Shown here: piece by piece, positions 7,777-15,864 of the stretch | Numbering within the stretch: the stretch's first letter is position 1 | Layout of the letters: each line of letters begins with the position of its first letter | Origin: Hyphomicrobiales bacterium | GTDB lineage: Bacteria > Pseudomonadota > Alphaproteobacteria > Rhizobiales > Xanthobacteraceae | NCBI GenBank assembly: GCA_003135415.1 | Contig: PLBP01000028.1 | Coordinates: 1-43,177, forward strand | Reading direction: 5' to 3' | Length of the DNA stretch: 43,177 nucleotides | The notes under the pieces: generated by a model | What the model was told of the DNA's origin: nothing | The model's input: only the letters and a program-made list of their open reading frames with translations | Databases searched by the model: none | Made by a program: the position numbers and the translations under genes

Positions 7777-8790
7777 ATGAAAGTCATCGAATTGCGCGGC
7801 GATTGGACGCTCGAGCACGTCGTGCCCGGCACCCGCCCCGATCCCAAGCCCGGCGCGGGCGAAGTGGTCGTGAAAATGGAGGCGGCCTCCCTCAACTACC
7901 GCGACTTGGTCATGATCCGGCACGGCTATGGGCGGCATTCGGGCGACCTTCCCCTGATCGTGCTGTCCGACGGCGCCGGCCGCGTGATCGAAACCGGCGC
8001 GGGCGTCACCCGCGTCCAGACCGGCGATCTCGTCTGCCCGCTATTCGCGCAAACCTGGTTTGGCGGACCGCTTCAAGAGGCGCACCGCGCGCACATGCTC
8101 GCGGGGCCCCTCGACGGCGTGATGCAGGAATACATGTGCGTCTCGCAAGAAGCCGTGGTGAAGGCGCCGGCGCATTTTTCCGCGGCCGAGGCCGCTACCC
8201 TCCCCTGTGCGGCACTCACCGCCTGGAATGCCGTGATCGAAGGTGGCACAAAACCCGGCGACCTCGTGGTGACGCAAGGCACCGGTGGCGTTTCGCTGTT
8301 CGCGCTGCAATTCGCCAAGCTCGCCGGCGCGACCGTGGCCATCGCGTCTTCGAGCGGCGAGAAGCTTGCGCGGGTCAAGGCACTCGGCGGCGACATCCTG
8401 GTCAATTATCGCGAGCATCCCGAATGGTACCGCGAGTTACGCAAGCATGCGGGCGGGCGCAGCGCCGATCTCGTGATCGAACTCGGCGGCGAAAAATCGC
8501 TCGATCAGTCACTCCGCGCCGTGCGCGTGAGCGGTACCGTCGCGCTGATCGGCGTCTTGTCCGGCGGGATCGCGCCGCTCAATCTCGGCCGCGTCGTTAC
8601 CCGGAACGTGCGGCTACAGGGTGTCACGCTTGGCAACCGCGATATGTTCGAAGCGATGGTGCGTGCGATCGAGCGGCATCGCGTGACCCCGGTCATCGAC
8701 GCGCATCGCTTCGCTTTCAATGAGACCCGCGCTGCGATCGCGGCGATCGCCGAAGGCCGGCATTTCGGCAAGATCATCGTCGAGTTCTAA
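7777..8790 (+). CDS. Zinc-independent MDR oxidoreductase (quinone-oxidoreductase-like)
   Basis: A 337-residue medium-chain dehydrogenase/reductase. The N-terminal GroES-like domain has LNYRDLVMIRHGYG and LIVLSDGAGRV; the GHE and structural-zinc cysteine cluster of zinc alcohol dehydrogenases are missing, so the enzyme is probably zinc-free. The Rossmann part starts with VVTQGTGGVSLFALQFAK and continues ALGGDILVNYRE; ADLVIELGG and VALIGVLSG are the later strands. The C-terminus HFGKIIVEF is the standard family ending. Cofactor is likely NADP(H), reducing a quinone or enone; the substrate is not predictable. Single gene, cytosolic, with a convergent neighbour and a shared hairpin terminator. 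Confidence 0.9.
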   Translation: MKVIELRGDWTLEHVVPGTRPDPKPGAGEVVVKMEAASLNYRDLVMIRHGYGRHSGDLPLIVLSDGAGRVIETGAGVTRVQTGDLVCPLFAQTWFGGPLQEAHRAHMLAGPLDGVMQEYMCVSQEAVVKAPAHFSAAEAATLPCAALTAWNAVIEGGTKPGDLVVTQGTGGVSLFALQFAKLAGATVAIASSSGEKLARVKALGGDILVNYREHPEWYRELRKHAGGRSADLVIELGGEKSLDQSLRAVRVSGTVALIGVLSGGIAPLNLGRVVTRNVRLQGVTLGNRDMFEAMVRAIERHRVTPVIDAHRFAFNETRAAIAAIAEGRHFGKIIVEF

Positions 8791-8808
8791 AGCCGTCCAA
8801 AGTAGAAA

Positions 8809-8832
8809 GGCCGACGTCTTGCGACGCCGGCC
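8809..8832. terminator. Hairpin between convergent genes
   Basis: Stem ggccgacgtc / gacgccggcc (one mismatch) with loop ttgc, between the convergent MDR and Sel1-like genes. There is a weak T-rich flank on the minus side and none on the plus side. Confidence 0.45.
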
Positions 8833-8867
8833 CCGCCCCCTCCAGGCTTTTCTTACGCTTGTTTTAT

Positions 8868-9137
8868 CTAGTGCGTCGTCAGCCACTCGCGGGCGGCGGA
8901 TTGCGCCGACGCGATTTCCTGATCCGACATCTCGGCCGCGAGCTCGCGGCGGCGCTCGGCCGCCGTGCGGTTGCCGCGCGCGGCGGCGAGGTTGAACCAC
9001 TTGTGCGCGGCGATGCGATCGATCGCCGCGGCGCTGCCCGCCGAGAACATGATGCCGAGCTGAAAAAAGATGTCGCCAGCCGAGTTGCCCTGCCCCGTGG
9101 CGGCGGTCTCGAGCGTGGCGATTTCGTAGCGCGCCAT
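8868..9137 (-). CDS. Small Sel1-like repeat protein
   Basis: An 89-residue protein with one Sel1/TPR-like helical hairpin: FFQLGIMFSAG...DRIAAHKWFNLAAARGN, where AHKWFNLAAARG is the characteristic core. The C-terminal helix AAEMSDQEIASAQSAAREW is also typical of small rhizobial Sel1-like proteins. Family proteins mediate protein contacts; the partner is unknown. Start: ATG 9137 is preceded by GGGGAGA about 8 nt away, while the longer open frame (to 9173) lacks a site. Single gene. Confidence 0.8.
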   Translation of the reverse strand: MARYEIATLETAATGQGNSAGDIFFQLGIMFSAGSAAAIDRIAAHKWFNLAAARGNRTAAERRRELAAEMSDQEIASAQSAAREWLTTH

Positions 9138-9481
9138 TTGACGTCTCCCCATTGCCCGGGCGGATATTTCCACCGCCCTTTGTCAGACGAGGATTGCCCG
9201 GCGGATTTGAATCTCATCTTAAGTAGTTGGCTGAATGGACTGTGAAGGGCGGCTTTCTGCAGCCTTAATTCACGCTCGATTCAGCATTGAAAACGCCCAT
9301 TGGCGGCGTTGCCGACCGCATCGAAAGGAAGCGGAAACGATGGCCGGTGACGAAGTGCTCACCATCGCGACAGGCTGCATATAAAAGGACGTTCGCGCGG
9401 AGCGAGCTTTCGCCACCTCCATTAGCATTCTAAAGTTGAGGACGAACCTTGCCGGGAGGGTCGATGAAAGTGGGGAAACCA
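9138..9481. other. Intergenic gap with divergent promoters
   Basis: 344 bp between divergent genes. I see a short dyad ggtga...tcacc near 9343-9362 and an AT-richer patch (tgcatataaaagg, 9376-9388) that could be a promoter element. No RNA gene or repeat is recognised. Confidence 0.4.
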
Positions 9482-9994
9482 ATGCGAAAGCTTGCTTGTT
9501 TGCTATTTGTCTTTCTCGCGAACGGGGCCGTCGGCGCCGTCTTTTTGACCGCAGCCCGCGCCGACCCGCAGACCGAGCGCGGGAAATATCTCGTCATGCT
9601 CGGCGGCTGCAACGATTGCCATACGCCCGGCGTCTTCCTCGGCAAGCCGGATTTCTCGCGCACGCTCGGGGGATCGGAGGTCGGCTTCGAACTTCCTGGC
9701 CTCGGTGTTTTTCACGGGCCGAATTTGACGTCCGACAAGGAAACCGGCCTCGGCAGCTGGACGCCGGAAGAGGTCGTCGCCGCGATCACCAAGGGCCAGC
9801 GGCCCGACGGCCGCGAGTTGGCGCCGATCATGCCGTGGCGAAGCTTCGTGGTTCTCACCCAGGCGGATGCCCTCGCCATCGCCGCTTATTTGAAAAGCCT
9901 GCCGCCGATTAAAAACAAGGTGCCGGGCCCCTTCGGGCCGAACGAGACGCCGACCTCGTTCGTGATGAAGGTGGTGCCGCCAGGGGCGAAATAG
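9482..9994 (+). CDS. Monohaem c-type cytochrome, periplasmic
   Basis: A 170-residue exported cytochrome c. The signal peptide is MRKLACLLFVFLANGAVGAV ending near ARA. RGKYLVMLGGCNDCHTPG carries the CxxCH haem site, and IMPWRSF carries a Met that can serve as the distal ligand. HGPNLTSDKETGLGSWTPEE is the usual loop of class I cytochromes that serve membrane dehydrogenases. The likely job is shuttling electrons from a periplasmic dehydrogenase to the respiratory chain; no partner dehydrogenase is adjacent. Start: ATG 9482 has GGGGA 5 nt upstream; an in-frame ATG at 9464 with GGGAGGG close by is an alternative. Confidence 0.85.
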   Translation: MRKLACLLFVFLANGAVGAVFLTAARADPQTERGKYLVMLGGCNDCHTPGVFLGKPDFSRTLGGSEVGFELPGLGVFHGPNLTSDKETGLGSWTPEEVVAAITKGQRPDGRELAPIMPWRSFVVLTQADALAIAAYLKSLPPIKNKVPGPFGPNETPTSFVMKVVPPGAK

Positions 9995-10104
9995 AAACAG
10001 CCAATCGAAGAAGTATGGCCGAGTGCACGCGTCGTTGCTGTGTCGCGCGCGCGAATGTCGCATGCGATTCGTCATTCGCACGAATCAGCGGCGGAAAATC
10101 GCGC

Positions 10105-10866
10105 TCAGGCGCGCGCGCCTTGCGTGAACAGAAGCTTCCACGCCTCTTTGTCCTTGGCGATGTCGACCTGGCCCGCTTCCTCGACGCGGAGCGCCACGCC
10201 GCGCTGCACCGCCGGCCGCGCCTTCACCCGTTCGAGCCAACGCTTGAAGTGCGGAAACTCGCCGACATCCATCCCCATGCGCTCCCAGATTCGCGCCCAG
10301 CCGAAGCAGGCGATGTCGGCGATCGAATAAGCGCCGGCGAGATAATCGCGCGCCGCCAAGCGCTTGTTCATCACGCCGTAGAGCCGGCGCACCTCGTTGG
10401 TGTAGCGATTGATGGCGTATTCGATCTTCTCCGGCGCGTAGCGGCGGAAGTGGTTGGCCTGCCCCGCCATCGGCCCGAGACCGCCCATCTGCCAGAACAG
10501 CCACTCGTCGACCTCGACGCGCTTGCGCTCGTCGGCGGGATAGAACTTGCCGGTCTTGCGGCCGAGATACTGCATGATCGCGCCCGACTCGAACACCGAG
10601 ATCGGCTTGCCGCCGGGGCCTTCTGGATCGACGATCGCGGGCATGCGGTTGTTCGGCGAGATCGCGAGAAACTCCGGCTTGAACTGATCGCCGCGCGCGA
10701 TGTTCACCGGAATCATTTTGTAAGGCAGCCCGCATTCTTCCAGCATGATCGAGATTTTCCAGCCGTTCGGCGTCGGCCAGTAATAAAGCTCGATCGGCTT
10801 CGTCTGCTTCGCGACGCGCTTCGCCTTCGTGACCTTCTTCGCGCGCTTGGCTTTTGCCCTGGCCAT
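10105..10866 (-). CDS. Glutathione S-transferase family protein with basic N-terminal extension
   Basis: A 253-residue GST of the YghU/YfcG (Nu) type. After about 22 Lys/Arg/Ala-rich residues the thioredoxin-like domain begins at IELYYWPTPNGWKISIMLEE (TPNGWK is the Nu-class active-site loop), followed by the glutathione-binding SPNNRMPAIVDPEG and the VFESGAIMQYL motif. The helical domain spans about 115-235. Family members act as disulfide-bond reductases toward glutathione mixed disulfides. The polybasic extension is unusual and may bind nucleic acid or acidic surfaces. Start: ATG 10866 has GGAG 7 nt upstream. Lies next to an ECF/anti-sigma locus, but no co-transcription is shown. Confidence 0.88.
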   Translation of the reverse strand: MARAKAKRAKKVTKAKRVAKQTKPIELYYWPTPNGWKISIMLEECGLPYKMIPVNIARGDQFKPEFLAISPNNRMPAIVDPEGPGGKPISVFESGAIMQYLGRKTGKFYPADERKRVEVDEWLFWQMGGLGPMAGQANHFRRYAPEKIEYAINRYTNEVRRLYGVMNKRLAARDYLAGAYSIADIACFGWARIWERMGMDVGEFPHFKRWLERVKARPAVQRGVALRVEEAGQVDIAKDKEAWKLLFTQGARA

Positions 10867-10965
10867 CAATGAACTCCGCTGCAATCAGTGAATAGCCGGG
10901 ATGCCCTAGACCGGCGGGCGCGGAACGACAATGGCGCAATCGGCATGCGAGCCATGCTCGCAACC

Positions 10966-11655
10966 TCAACGCGGCGTCGTGGCGTAGCCCTTCACCAGCA
11001 CCGGGCCGGTCGGCGAGCCGCCTGCCTGCTCGAGCGTGATCTCGTAGATCTGATCGTTCTGTTGCGGCAAATCCGCGCGTTCGAACCTCGCGCTGTGCGT
11101 GCGATCGATCAGGCCGACCGAGACCGGCCCTTTCTGCTTATCCCACAACGTCCAGAGTTGCATGGTGAGGCCGGGTGGAACGTCGAAATCCTTGAGCGGC
11201 ACGATGGTGAGCGAGCCGTCGGCAAAGGCCTGGACGATCGCGCCCGGCGACGCCTCCCCGGTCTGCATCACCGCGATGATCATCGGACGCGGCGTCGCCC
11301 GGCCCGCCATCAGCCCCAGCGCAACCGCGAGCAAGGCGCTCGCCGCCGCCCCCGCGAACGAGGCCCCGCGCCAGAAGCCGAGGCTCGACCACATGCGTTC
11401 CCTGAAGCGAGGCGCATCGTCGGCAACGCCGCGCCGGCCGACGCTCGTTTCGATTTTTCCCCACAATGCGGCCGACGCGGGCATGGGTGCCGCGGTCGCG
11501 TCGAGCGCGAAAAAATGCTCACGCCAGCGCGCGACTGCCGCCGCCAAGGCGCGATCGCCCGCGAGCCGCCGCTCGAATTCGGCGAGGGCCGGACCTTCCA
11601 GCAGCCCGAGCACGTATTCGCCGGCGGAGAGATCGTCCGTTTTCCGGTCGCTCAT
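10966..11655 (-). CDS. RskA-type anti-sigma factor
   Basis: A 229-residue single-pass membrane protein. Residues about 1-85 form the cytosolic anti-sigma part (LSAGEYVLGLLEGPALAEFERRL, typical of RskA/ChrR-like helical domains without a zinc HxxxCxxC site). One membrane span follows (GASFAGAAASALLAVALGLMAG, about 110-130). The rest is the periplasmic anti-sigma-K domain (PF10099): GEASPGAIVQAFADGSLTIV, PPGLTMQLWTLWD, GPVSVGLID. It should hold an ECF sigma factor inactive until an envelope signal. Its ATG overlaps the TGA of the sigma gene (ATGA), as in coupled pairs, yet that sigma gene is truncated. The protein itself looks complete. Confidence 0.88.
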   Translation of the reverse strand: MSDRKTDDLSAGEYVLGLLEGPALAEFERRLAGDRALAAAVARWREHFFALDATAAPMPASAALWGKIETSVGRRGVADDAPRFRERMWSSLGFWRGASFAGAAASALLAVALGLMAGRATPRPMIIAVMQTGEASPGAIVQAFADGSLTIVPLKDFDVPPGLTMQLWTLWDKQKGPVSVGLIDRTHSARFERADLPQQNDQIYEITLEQAGGSPTGPVLVKGYATTPR

Positions 11656-12030
11656 GCCAAGCACTCCTTCAGCTGCGCGAGGCTTCTCGTGATCCACGAC
11701 TTCGCAGTGCCAAGCGGCACGCCGAGCTTTGCCGCGATCTCGCCATGCGATAGGCCCTCGACATAAGCGAGAAGAACGCCCGTGCGGCGGCGCGGATCGA
11801 GTTGCTCGAGGCAGCGCCGGAGCGCGCTTCCTACGGCGAGCCTGTCGAAGACATTGTCGCCCTCGTTACCGCGGTCGATGGCGGCAACGATTTCTTCCTC
11901 GGGCGCCGCCCGCTCGCGGCTCGTGTCGCGGAGCGCGTTGATCGCGCGGTTTCGCACGATCGCGAACATCCAGGAGCGGCCCGCGCCAAGTGCCGCGTCG
12001 TAGCGCGCAGTCGTCGCGCCGCTCAGAATG
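11652..12030 (-). pseudogene. ECF sigma factor, 5'-truncated
   Basis: About 118 residues of an RpoE/SigK-type sigma factor remain. Homology starts at ARYDAALGAGRSWMFAIVRN, which is late region 2 (2.3-2.4, promoter -10 contact), and continues through region 4 with LSHGEIAAKLGVPLGTAKSW (helix-turn-helix) to LKECLA and a stop overlapping the anti-sigma ATG. The first 60-70 residues (regions 2.1-2.2, core-polymerase binding) are missing. Sequence just upstream is the 3' end of the GST gene, whose stop is at 12041, only about 35 nt from the sigma homology. No ATG/GTG with a ribosome-binding site precedes it; the first in-frame Met is inside SWMFAIV. A deletion between the two genes is the simplest explanation. 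Confidence 0.75.
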
Positions 12031-12040
12031 AAAACGGGAG

Positions 12041-12670
12041 TTACGCCGCCTTCTGCTCGCCAGGTACGATCTGCTCCGGCGTGCCGAATCCCGGCAACGC
12101 CTCGAAGCGCTTTTTCCAATCCGCCACCTTCGGGTATTTGGCGAGATCGAAGCTTACGGGCGCGTAGTGCACGACGCCGTAGCAGTCGATGTCGGCAATC
12201 GTCGACTTGCCGCCCACCAACCACTCGCTTTTCGAAAGATGCTGCTCGAGCACGGCGAGCCCCGCGTCGCCGTCCGCCTTAAAGCTCTCAACGACCGGCG
12301 GCTCTCCTTTGCGAAGACCGGCCTTGTAGGCGCGCGAGCGGAAAACACCGGGCGCGAGCCGGTCGAAATCCCAGAACATCCATTCGCGGATGCGCGCGTG
12401 CTCCTCGGCATTCTTGCCGTCGAACTTCTTCAGCGTCTCGGCGAGGTATTGCAGGATCGAGGCCGACTGGCAGTAGTGGTGCGTGCCATCATGGAGGCAC
12501 GGCACTTGGCCGAAGCGGTTCTTGGCGAGATAGTCGGGCTGCTTGTGCGCGCCGGCACGCAGATCAACGTGATGATAGGTGAACGGCTCGCCGCTGAGCA
12601 CGAGCATGAGCGCGACCTTATAGGTCGGGCCCGATAGCTGGTGCCCATACAACGTGAAACGATTGGCCAT
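12041..12670 (-). CDS. Glutathione S-transferase family protein
   Basis: A 209-residue cytosolic GST. The thioredoxin-fold domain has FTLYGHQLSGPTYKVALMLV, VDLRAGAHKQPDYLAKNRFG, then GQVPCLHDG and the glutathione-contacting QSASILQYLAETL. The helical domain includes EWLVGGKSTIADIDCYGVVH, the conserved N-capping box region (ST-x-AD). Length and both ends look normal, so the adjacent deletion spared this gene. Start: ATG 12670 has GGGGAG about 6 nt upstream. The substrate is unknown; probably detoxification or peroxide defence. Confidence 0.88.
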   Translation of the reverse strand: MANRFTLYGHQLSGPTYKVALMLVLSGEPFTYHHVDLRAGAHKQPDYLAKNRFGQVPCLHDGTHHYCQSASILQYLAETLKKFDGKNAEEHARIREWMFWDFDRLAPGVFRSRAYKAGLRKGEPPVVESFKADGDAGLAVLEQHLSKSEWLVGGKSTIADIDCYGVVHYAPVSFDLAKYPKVADWKKRFEALPGFGTPEQIVPGEQKAA

Positions 12671-12783
12671 GGCGGCTCCCCGGGTTTTCGATTGATAGGC
12701 GGCCGCGGATTTCCCCGCGGGTATGCCTCATTATAGCGGCTCGCAGCCGCGGCGCGAAAGCCGTCGTGAGCAACGGCCGTGTC

Positions 12784-14250
12784 TTAAATACCGAGCTTCT
12801 TCTTCAGCAATTCGTTCACCGCCGCCGGATTGGCCTTGCCGCCGGTCTCTTTCAAGACCTGGCCGACGAACCAGCCGAGCAAATTCGGCTTTGCCTTGAC
12901 CTCCGCAACCTTGTCGGGGTTCTTCGCGATCACGCCGTCGACGGCCTTTTCGATCGCGCCGGTATCGGTCATCTGCTTCATGCCGCGTTTTTCGACGATC
13001 GCGCGCGGATCGCCGCCTTCGTTCCACACGATTTCGAACAGGTCCTTTGCGATCTTGCCGGAAATCGTGCCGTCGCCGATCAGATCGACGATCGAGGCGA
13101 GCTGCTTCGCAGAGACGGGCGAGGCCGAAATGTCCTTCCCCTCCTTGTTCAAGCGGCCGAAAAACTCGTTGATGACGAAGTTCGCCGCGGCCTTGGCGTC
13201 GCGGCCCTTGGCGACCTCCTCGAAGAAGTCGGCCGTGCCGCGCTCGCCGATCAGAACGCCGGCATCGTAGGGCGAAAGCCCGTAACTTTTCACGAAGCGC
13301 GCCTTCTTCTCGTCCGGCAATTCCGGCAGATCCGCTTTAAGCCTGGCGACGAAGGCCTCGTCGAATTCGAGCGGCAGCAAATCGGGATCGGAAAAGTAGC
13401 GGTAGTCGTGCGCCTCTTCCTTATTGCGCATCGAGCGCGTCTCGCCCTTGTTCGAATCAAAGAGCCGCGTTTCCTGGTCGATCTTGCCACCGTCCTCGAT
13501 GATATCGATCTGCCTGCGCGACTCGAACTCGATCGCCTGACCGACGAAGCGGATCGAGTTCACGTTCTTGATCTCGCAGCGCGTGCCGAGCGCGGCACCC
13601 GGCTTCCTCACCGACACGTTGACGTCGGCGCGGAGGCTGCCCTTCTCCATGTCGCCATCGCAGGTGCCGAGATAGCGCAGGATCGTCCGCAACTTGGTAA
13701 GAAAGGCCCGCGCCTCGTCGGCGGAGCGCAGGTCGGGCTTCGACACGATCTCCATCAGCGCCACGCCCGACCGATTAAGATCGACGAGCGAATTGGTGGG
13801 ATGGAGGTCATGGATCGACTTGCCGGCGTCTTGCTCCAAATGCAGCCGCTCGATGCCGACCTCGATCGTCTCGCCATCCGCGAGGTCGACGGTGACCTTG
13901 CCCTCGCCCACGACCGGCGATTTGTACTGGCTGATCTGATAGCCCTGCGGCAGATCCGGATAGAAATAATTCTTCCGGTCGAACACCGATTTGTTGTTGA
14001 TCGCGGCCTTGAGGCCGAGGCCCGTCTTCACCGCCTGCTCGACGCAATAGCGGTTGATCACCGGCAACATGCCGGGCATCGCGGCATCGACCAATGAGAC
14101 GTGCGAATTGGGCTCGCCGCCGAATGCGGTCGAGGCGCCGGAAAAGAGCTTTGCGTTCGAGGTGACCTGGGCATGGACCTCAAGCCCGATCACGACTTCC
14201 CACTCGCCGCTCTCGCCCTTGATCAGTTTCGATTTGGCCGGTGCGTTCAT
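12784..14250 (-). CDS. gatB: Aspartyl/glutamyl-tRNA amidotransferase subunit B
   Basis: A 488-residue GatB. The catalytic cradle begins [20 protein letters not shown] and contains [20 protein letters not shown] and [20 protein letters not shown], all signature GatB/GatE motifs. The C-terminal helical and YqeY-like tail (about 340-488) ends [11 protein letters not shown]. With GatA and GatC it converts Glu-tRNA(Gln) and Asp-tRNA(Asn) to the amidated forms, with ATP and glutamine. Start: ATG 14250 (MNAPAKS); the open frame runs further into a repeat. It lies downstream of gatC-gatA on the same strand, separated by a patatin-like gene, which breaks the usual gatCAB order. Confidence 0.97.
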   Translation of the reverse strand: MNAPAKSKLIKGESGEWEVVIGLEVHAQVTSNAKLFSGASTAFGGEPNSHVSLVDAAMPGMLPVINRYCVEQAVKTGLGLKAAINNKSVFDRKNYFYPDLPQGYQISQYKSPVVGEGKVTVDLADGETIEVGIERLHLEQDAGKSIHDLHPTNSLVDLNRSGVALMEIVSKPDLRSADEARAFLTKLRTILRYLGTCDGDMEKGSLRADVNVSVRKPGAALGTRCEIKNVNSIRFVGQAIEFESRRQIDIIEDGGKIDQETRLFDSNKGETRSMRNKEEAHDYRYFSDPDLLPLEFDEAFVARLKADLPELPDEKKARFVKSYGLSPYDAGVLIGERGTADFFEEVAKGRDAKAAANFVINEFFGRLNKEGKDISASPVSAKQLASIVDLIGDGTISGKIAKDLFEIVWNEGGDPRAIVEKRGMKQMTDTGAIEKAVDGVIAKNPDKVAEVKAKPNLLGWFVGQVLKETGGKANPAAVNELLKKKLGI

Positions 14251-14259
14251 TGGATACCT

Positions 14260-14311
14260 TATCCCTCCCCCTTTGGGGGAGGGTCGGCCGGCCAAAGGCC
14301 GGTCGGGTGAA
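14260..14311. repeat. Short intergenic palindromic repeat (ccctccccc type)
   Basis: Two adjoining dyads: ccctccccc-ttt-gggggaggg (14263-14283), then ccggcc-aaa-ggccgg (14288-14302). The same ccctc.cc/gg.gaggg core recurs at 27438-27460 and 43069-43089, each time beside a gene end, so the family may serve as terminators or REP-like elements. Confidence 0.6.
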
Positions 14312-14389
14312 GGCTAATGCTTCTCGGTAAATCGTTTCGATGACACCTTCAAGACTGCGATCGATGTCAGAATTCCAGCATCGCGCGCG

Positions 14390-15778
14390 CTAAAGACTGC
14401 CGATAAAGGCGCGGAAGGGCGCGCTGTTACGCACCGCTTCGCGGCCCGCGTTGATCAAGAGATCGACCGATTCCGGCGGAAGACGAAACCGCGTCGGGAT
14501 GGCGTTTAGTTCCGCCGCGCGCGCGCCGGAAAACTGATCGAAGCTGACGCGGCCGATGAAGAATTTCAGGTCGCGGCAATTCCAGCCGGGCTTGATGCCG
14601 AGCCGGGCGCGCTCGGCGGCGGGGAGCGAGCAGCGCCAGCGGATCAGTTGCTGCTGCCAATCGAACGTCAGCGTCTCGAACGCGGTGTAGCTCGCGTTCA
14701 TGCTGGCACCGATTGCGGTGTCGGCGGAAGCCAGCACAATCTCCGCGCCGTCAGGGCCTGCGAGCTTGCTCGCCCAGTCGCCCGAGGGACCGCGGCCGGC
14801 ATCGATGACGAGAAACATCCCGCGCCGGATCTTCACTGCTTGCTGCGGCGACATCGGCTCATAAGGCTTGTCCTTTTCCGCCGCGAGGCGGGCGATGGTA
14901 AAGCCGGAGAGACCGAAATTATCGACGAGGCCGCCGTCGAGGAGCTTGACGTATTTCATCGAGCCGTCGCGGTAATGCTCGATCGCCTCGGCGAAGTCCC
15001 GCAGCAAGGGCGGCGCTTGCGGGTTTCTGCGCGCGCGCTCGACGCCGGGCGGCAGCGGCGTGTTGCAGCGGCCGCCATAGCTTTCGAGGATGACCGGCGC
15101 GAACACGATCGGCACCGCTGCGGACGCCGCCACCGCGTCGGAGAGCGGATAGGCATTGAGATCGCTGCAGAGCGCGCCGAAAGCGGTGGCGCCGAATATG
15201 AACGGCGTGCGGTTATAGATGTCGGAGGCATTGATCCAGATGCGGGGTCTCTTCACCGCGCGCAAGTCGCCGAAGGTGGCGCCGCCAAACAGGTTTTGAT
15301 CGAGCCATTGCGAAAAACGCCGGTCACCATTGACGCCGCCGCCGAGTGCCAAGCCCAGCGTGGCGAAATTGACCTGCGTGATCAATTCTTCCTCGGCGTT
15401 CCGGAGCAAGAAACGCTCGCGGAAATCGGCGAGCGCCGCGCGCTGCTTGAGCCCGAAATAGGCGGCGGTGACCGAGCCGCCGGAGACGCCGGAGACGAAA
15501 TCGATGCGCTCGATCAAGCGGCCATCGCCCTCGCGCGGGGGCAGCATGGTCTCGTCAAAGGCAGCGAGCGCGCCGTAGGAGAAGGCCGCGGCGCGCGAGC
15601 CGCCGCCGGAAAAGGAAAGCCCGATCAGGAGATCGTCGCTATAGGCCTCGGAAGGAGCACCCGGCGCGAGCGGTGCGCTGCCGCCGATCGGCACATTGAC
15701 CGGAAGATTTTGCACGCTGGCGCAGCCCGCGAGAAAAAACGCGAGCGCCGCCACGGCCGTTCCACGCCCTATACGCAT
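14390..15778 (-). CDS. Patatin-like phospholipase lipoprotein
   Basis: A 462-residue lipoprotein. The signal ends in the lipobox LAGC with Cys19, so it is lipid-anchored on the periplasmic side. The patatin domain follows: LIGLSFSGGGSRAAAFSYGA supplies the oxyanion-hole glycines, FVSGVSGGSV the nucleophile Ser (GxSxG, about Ser99) and LLDGGLVDNFGL the catalytic Asp (DGG), completing the Ser-Asp dyad. It should hydrolyse acyl chains of phospholipids or related esters. Start: ATG 15778 with AGGG about 8 nt upstream; a GTG one codon earlier is an alternative. It lies between gatA and gatB on the same strand. The target lipid is unknown. Confidence 0.9.
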   Translation of the reverse strand: MRIGRGTAVAALAFFLAGCASVQNLPVNVPIGGSAPLAPGAPSEAYSDDLLIGLSFSGGGSRAAAFSYGALAAFDETMLPPREGDGRLIERIDFVSGVSGGSVTAAYFGLKQRAALADFRERFLLRNAEEELITQVNFATLGLALGGGVNGDRRFSQWLDQNLFGGATFGDLRAVKRPRIWINASDIYNRTPFIFGATAFGALCSDLNAYPLSDAVAASAAVPIVFAPVILESYGGRCNTPLPPGVERARRNPQAPPLLRDFAEAIEHYRDGSMKYVKLLDGGLVDNFGLSGFTIARLAAEKDKPYEPMSPQQAVKIRRGMFLVIDAGRGPSGDWASKLAGPDGAEIVLASADTAIGASMNASYTAFETLTFDWQQQLIRWRCSLPAAERARLGIKPGWNCRDLKFFIGRVSFDQFSGARAAELNAIPTRFRLPPESVDLLINAGREAVRNSAPFRAFIGSL

Positions 15779-15864
15779 CACCGCACCCTGCCGAAACTTA
15801 TCCCGGCGGTCACGGGCAGCGTCAAGCGAGTTTGGTTAACAGCGTAAACGAGGGGAAGAAACGC

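Noticed and set aside
11652-12224. 190-residue frame as a full sigma factor
   Set aside because: The first 70 residues are out-of-frame translation of the GST gene, not region 2 of a sigma factor.
12766-14097. 443-residue plus-strand frame opposite gatB
   Set aside because: Antisense shadow of gatB.
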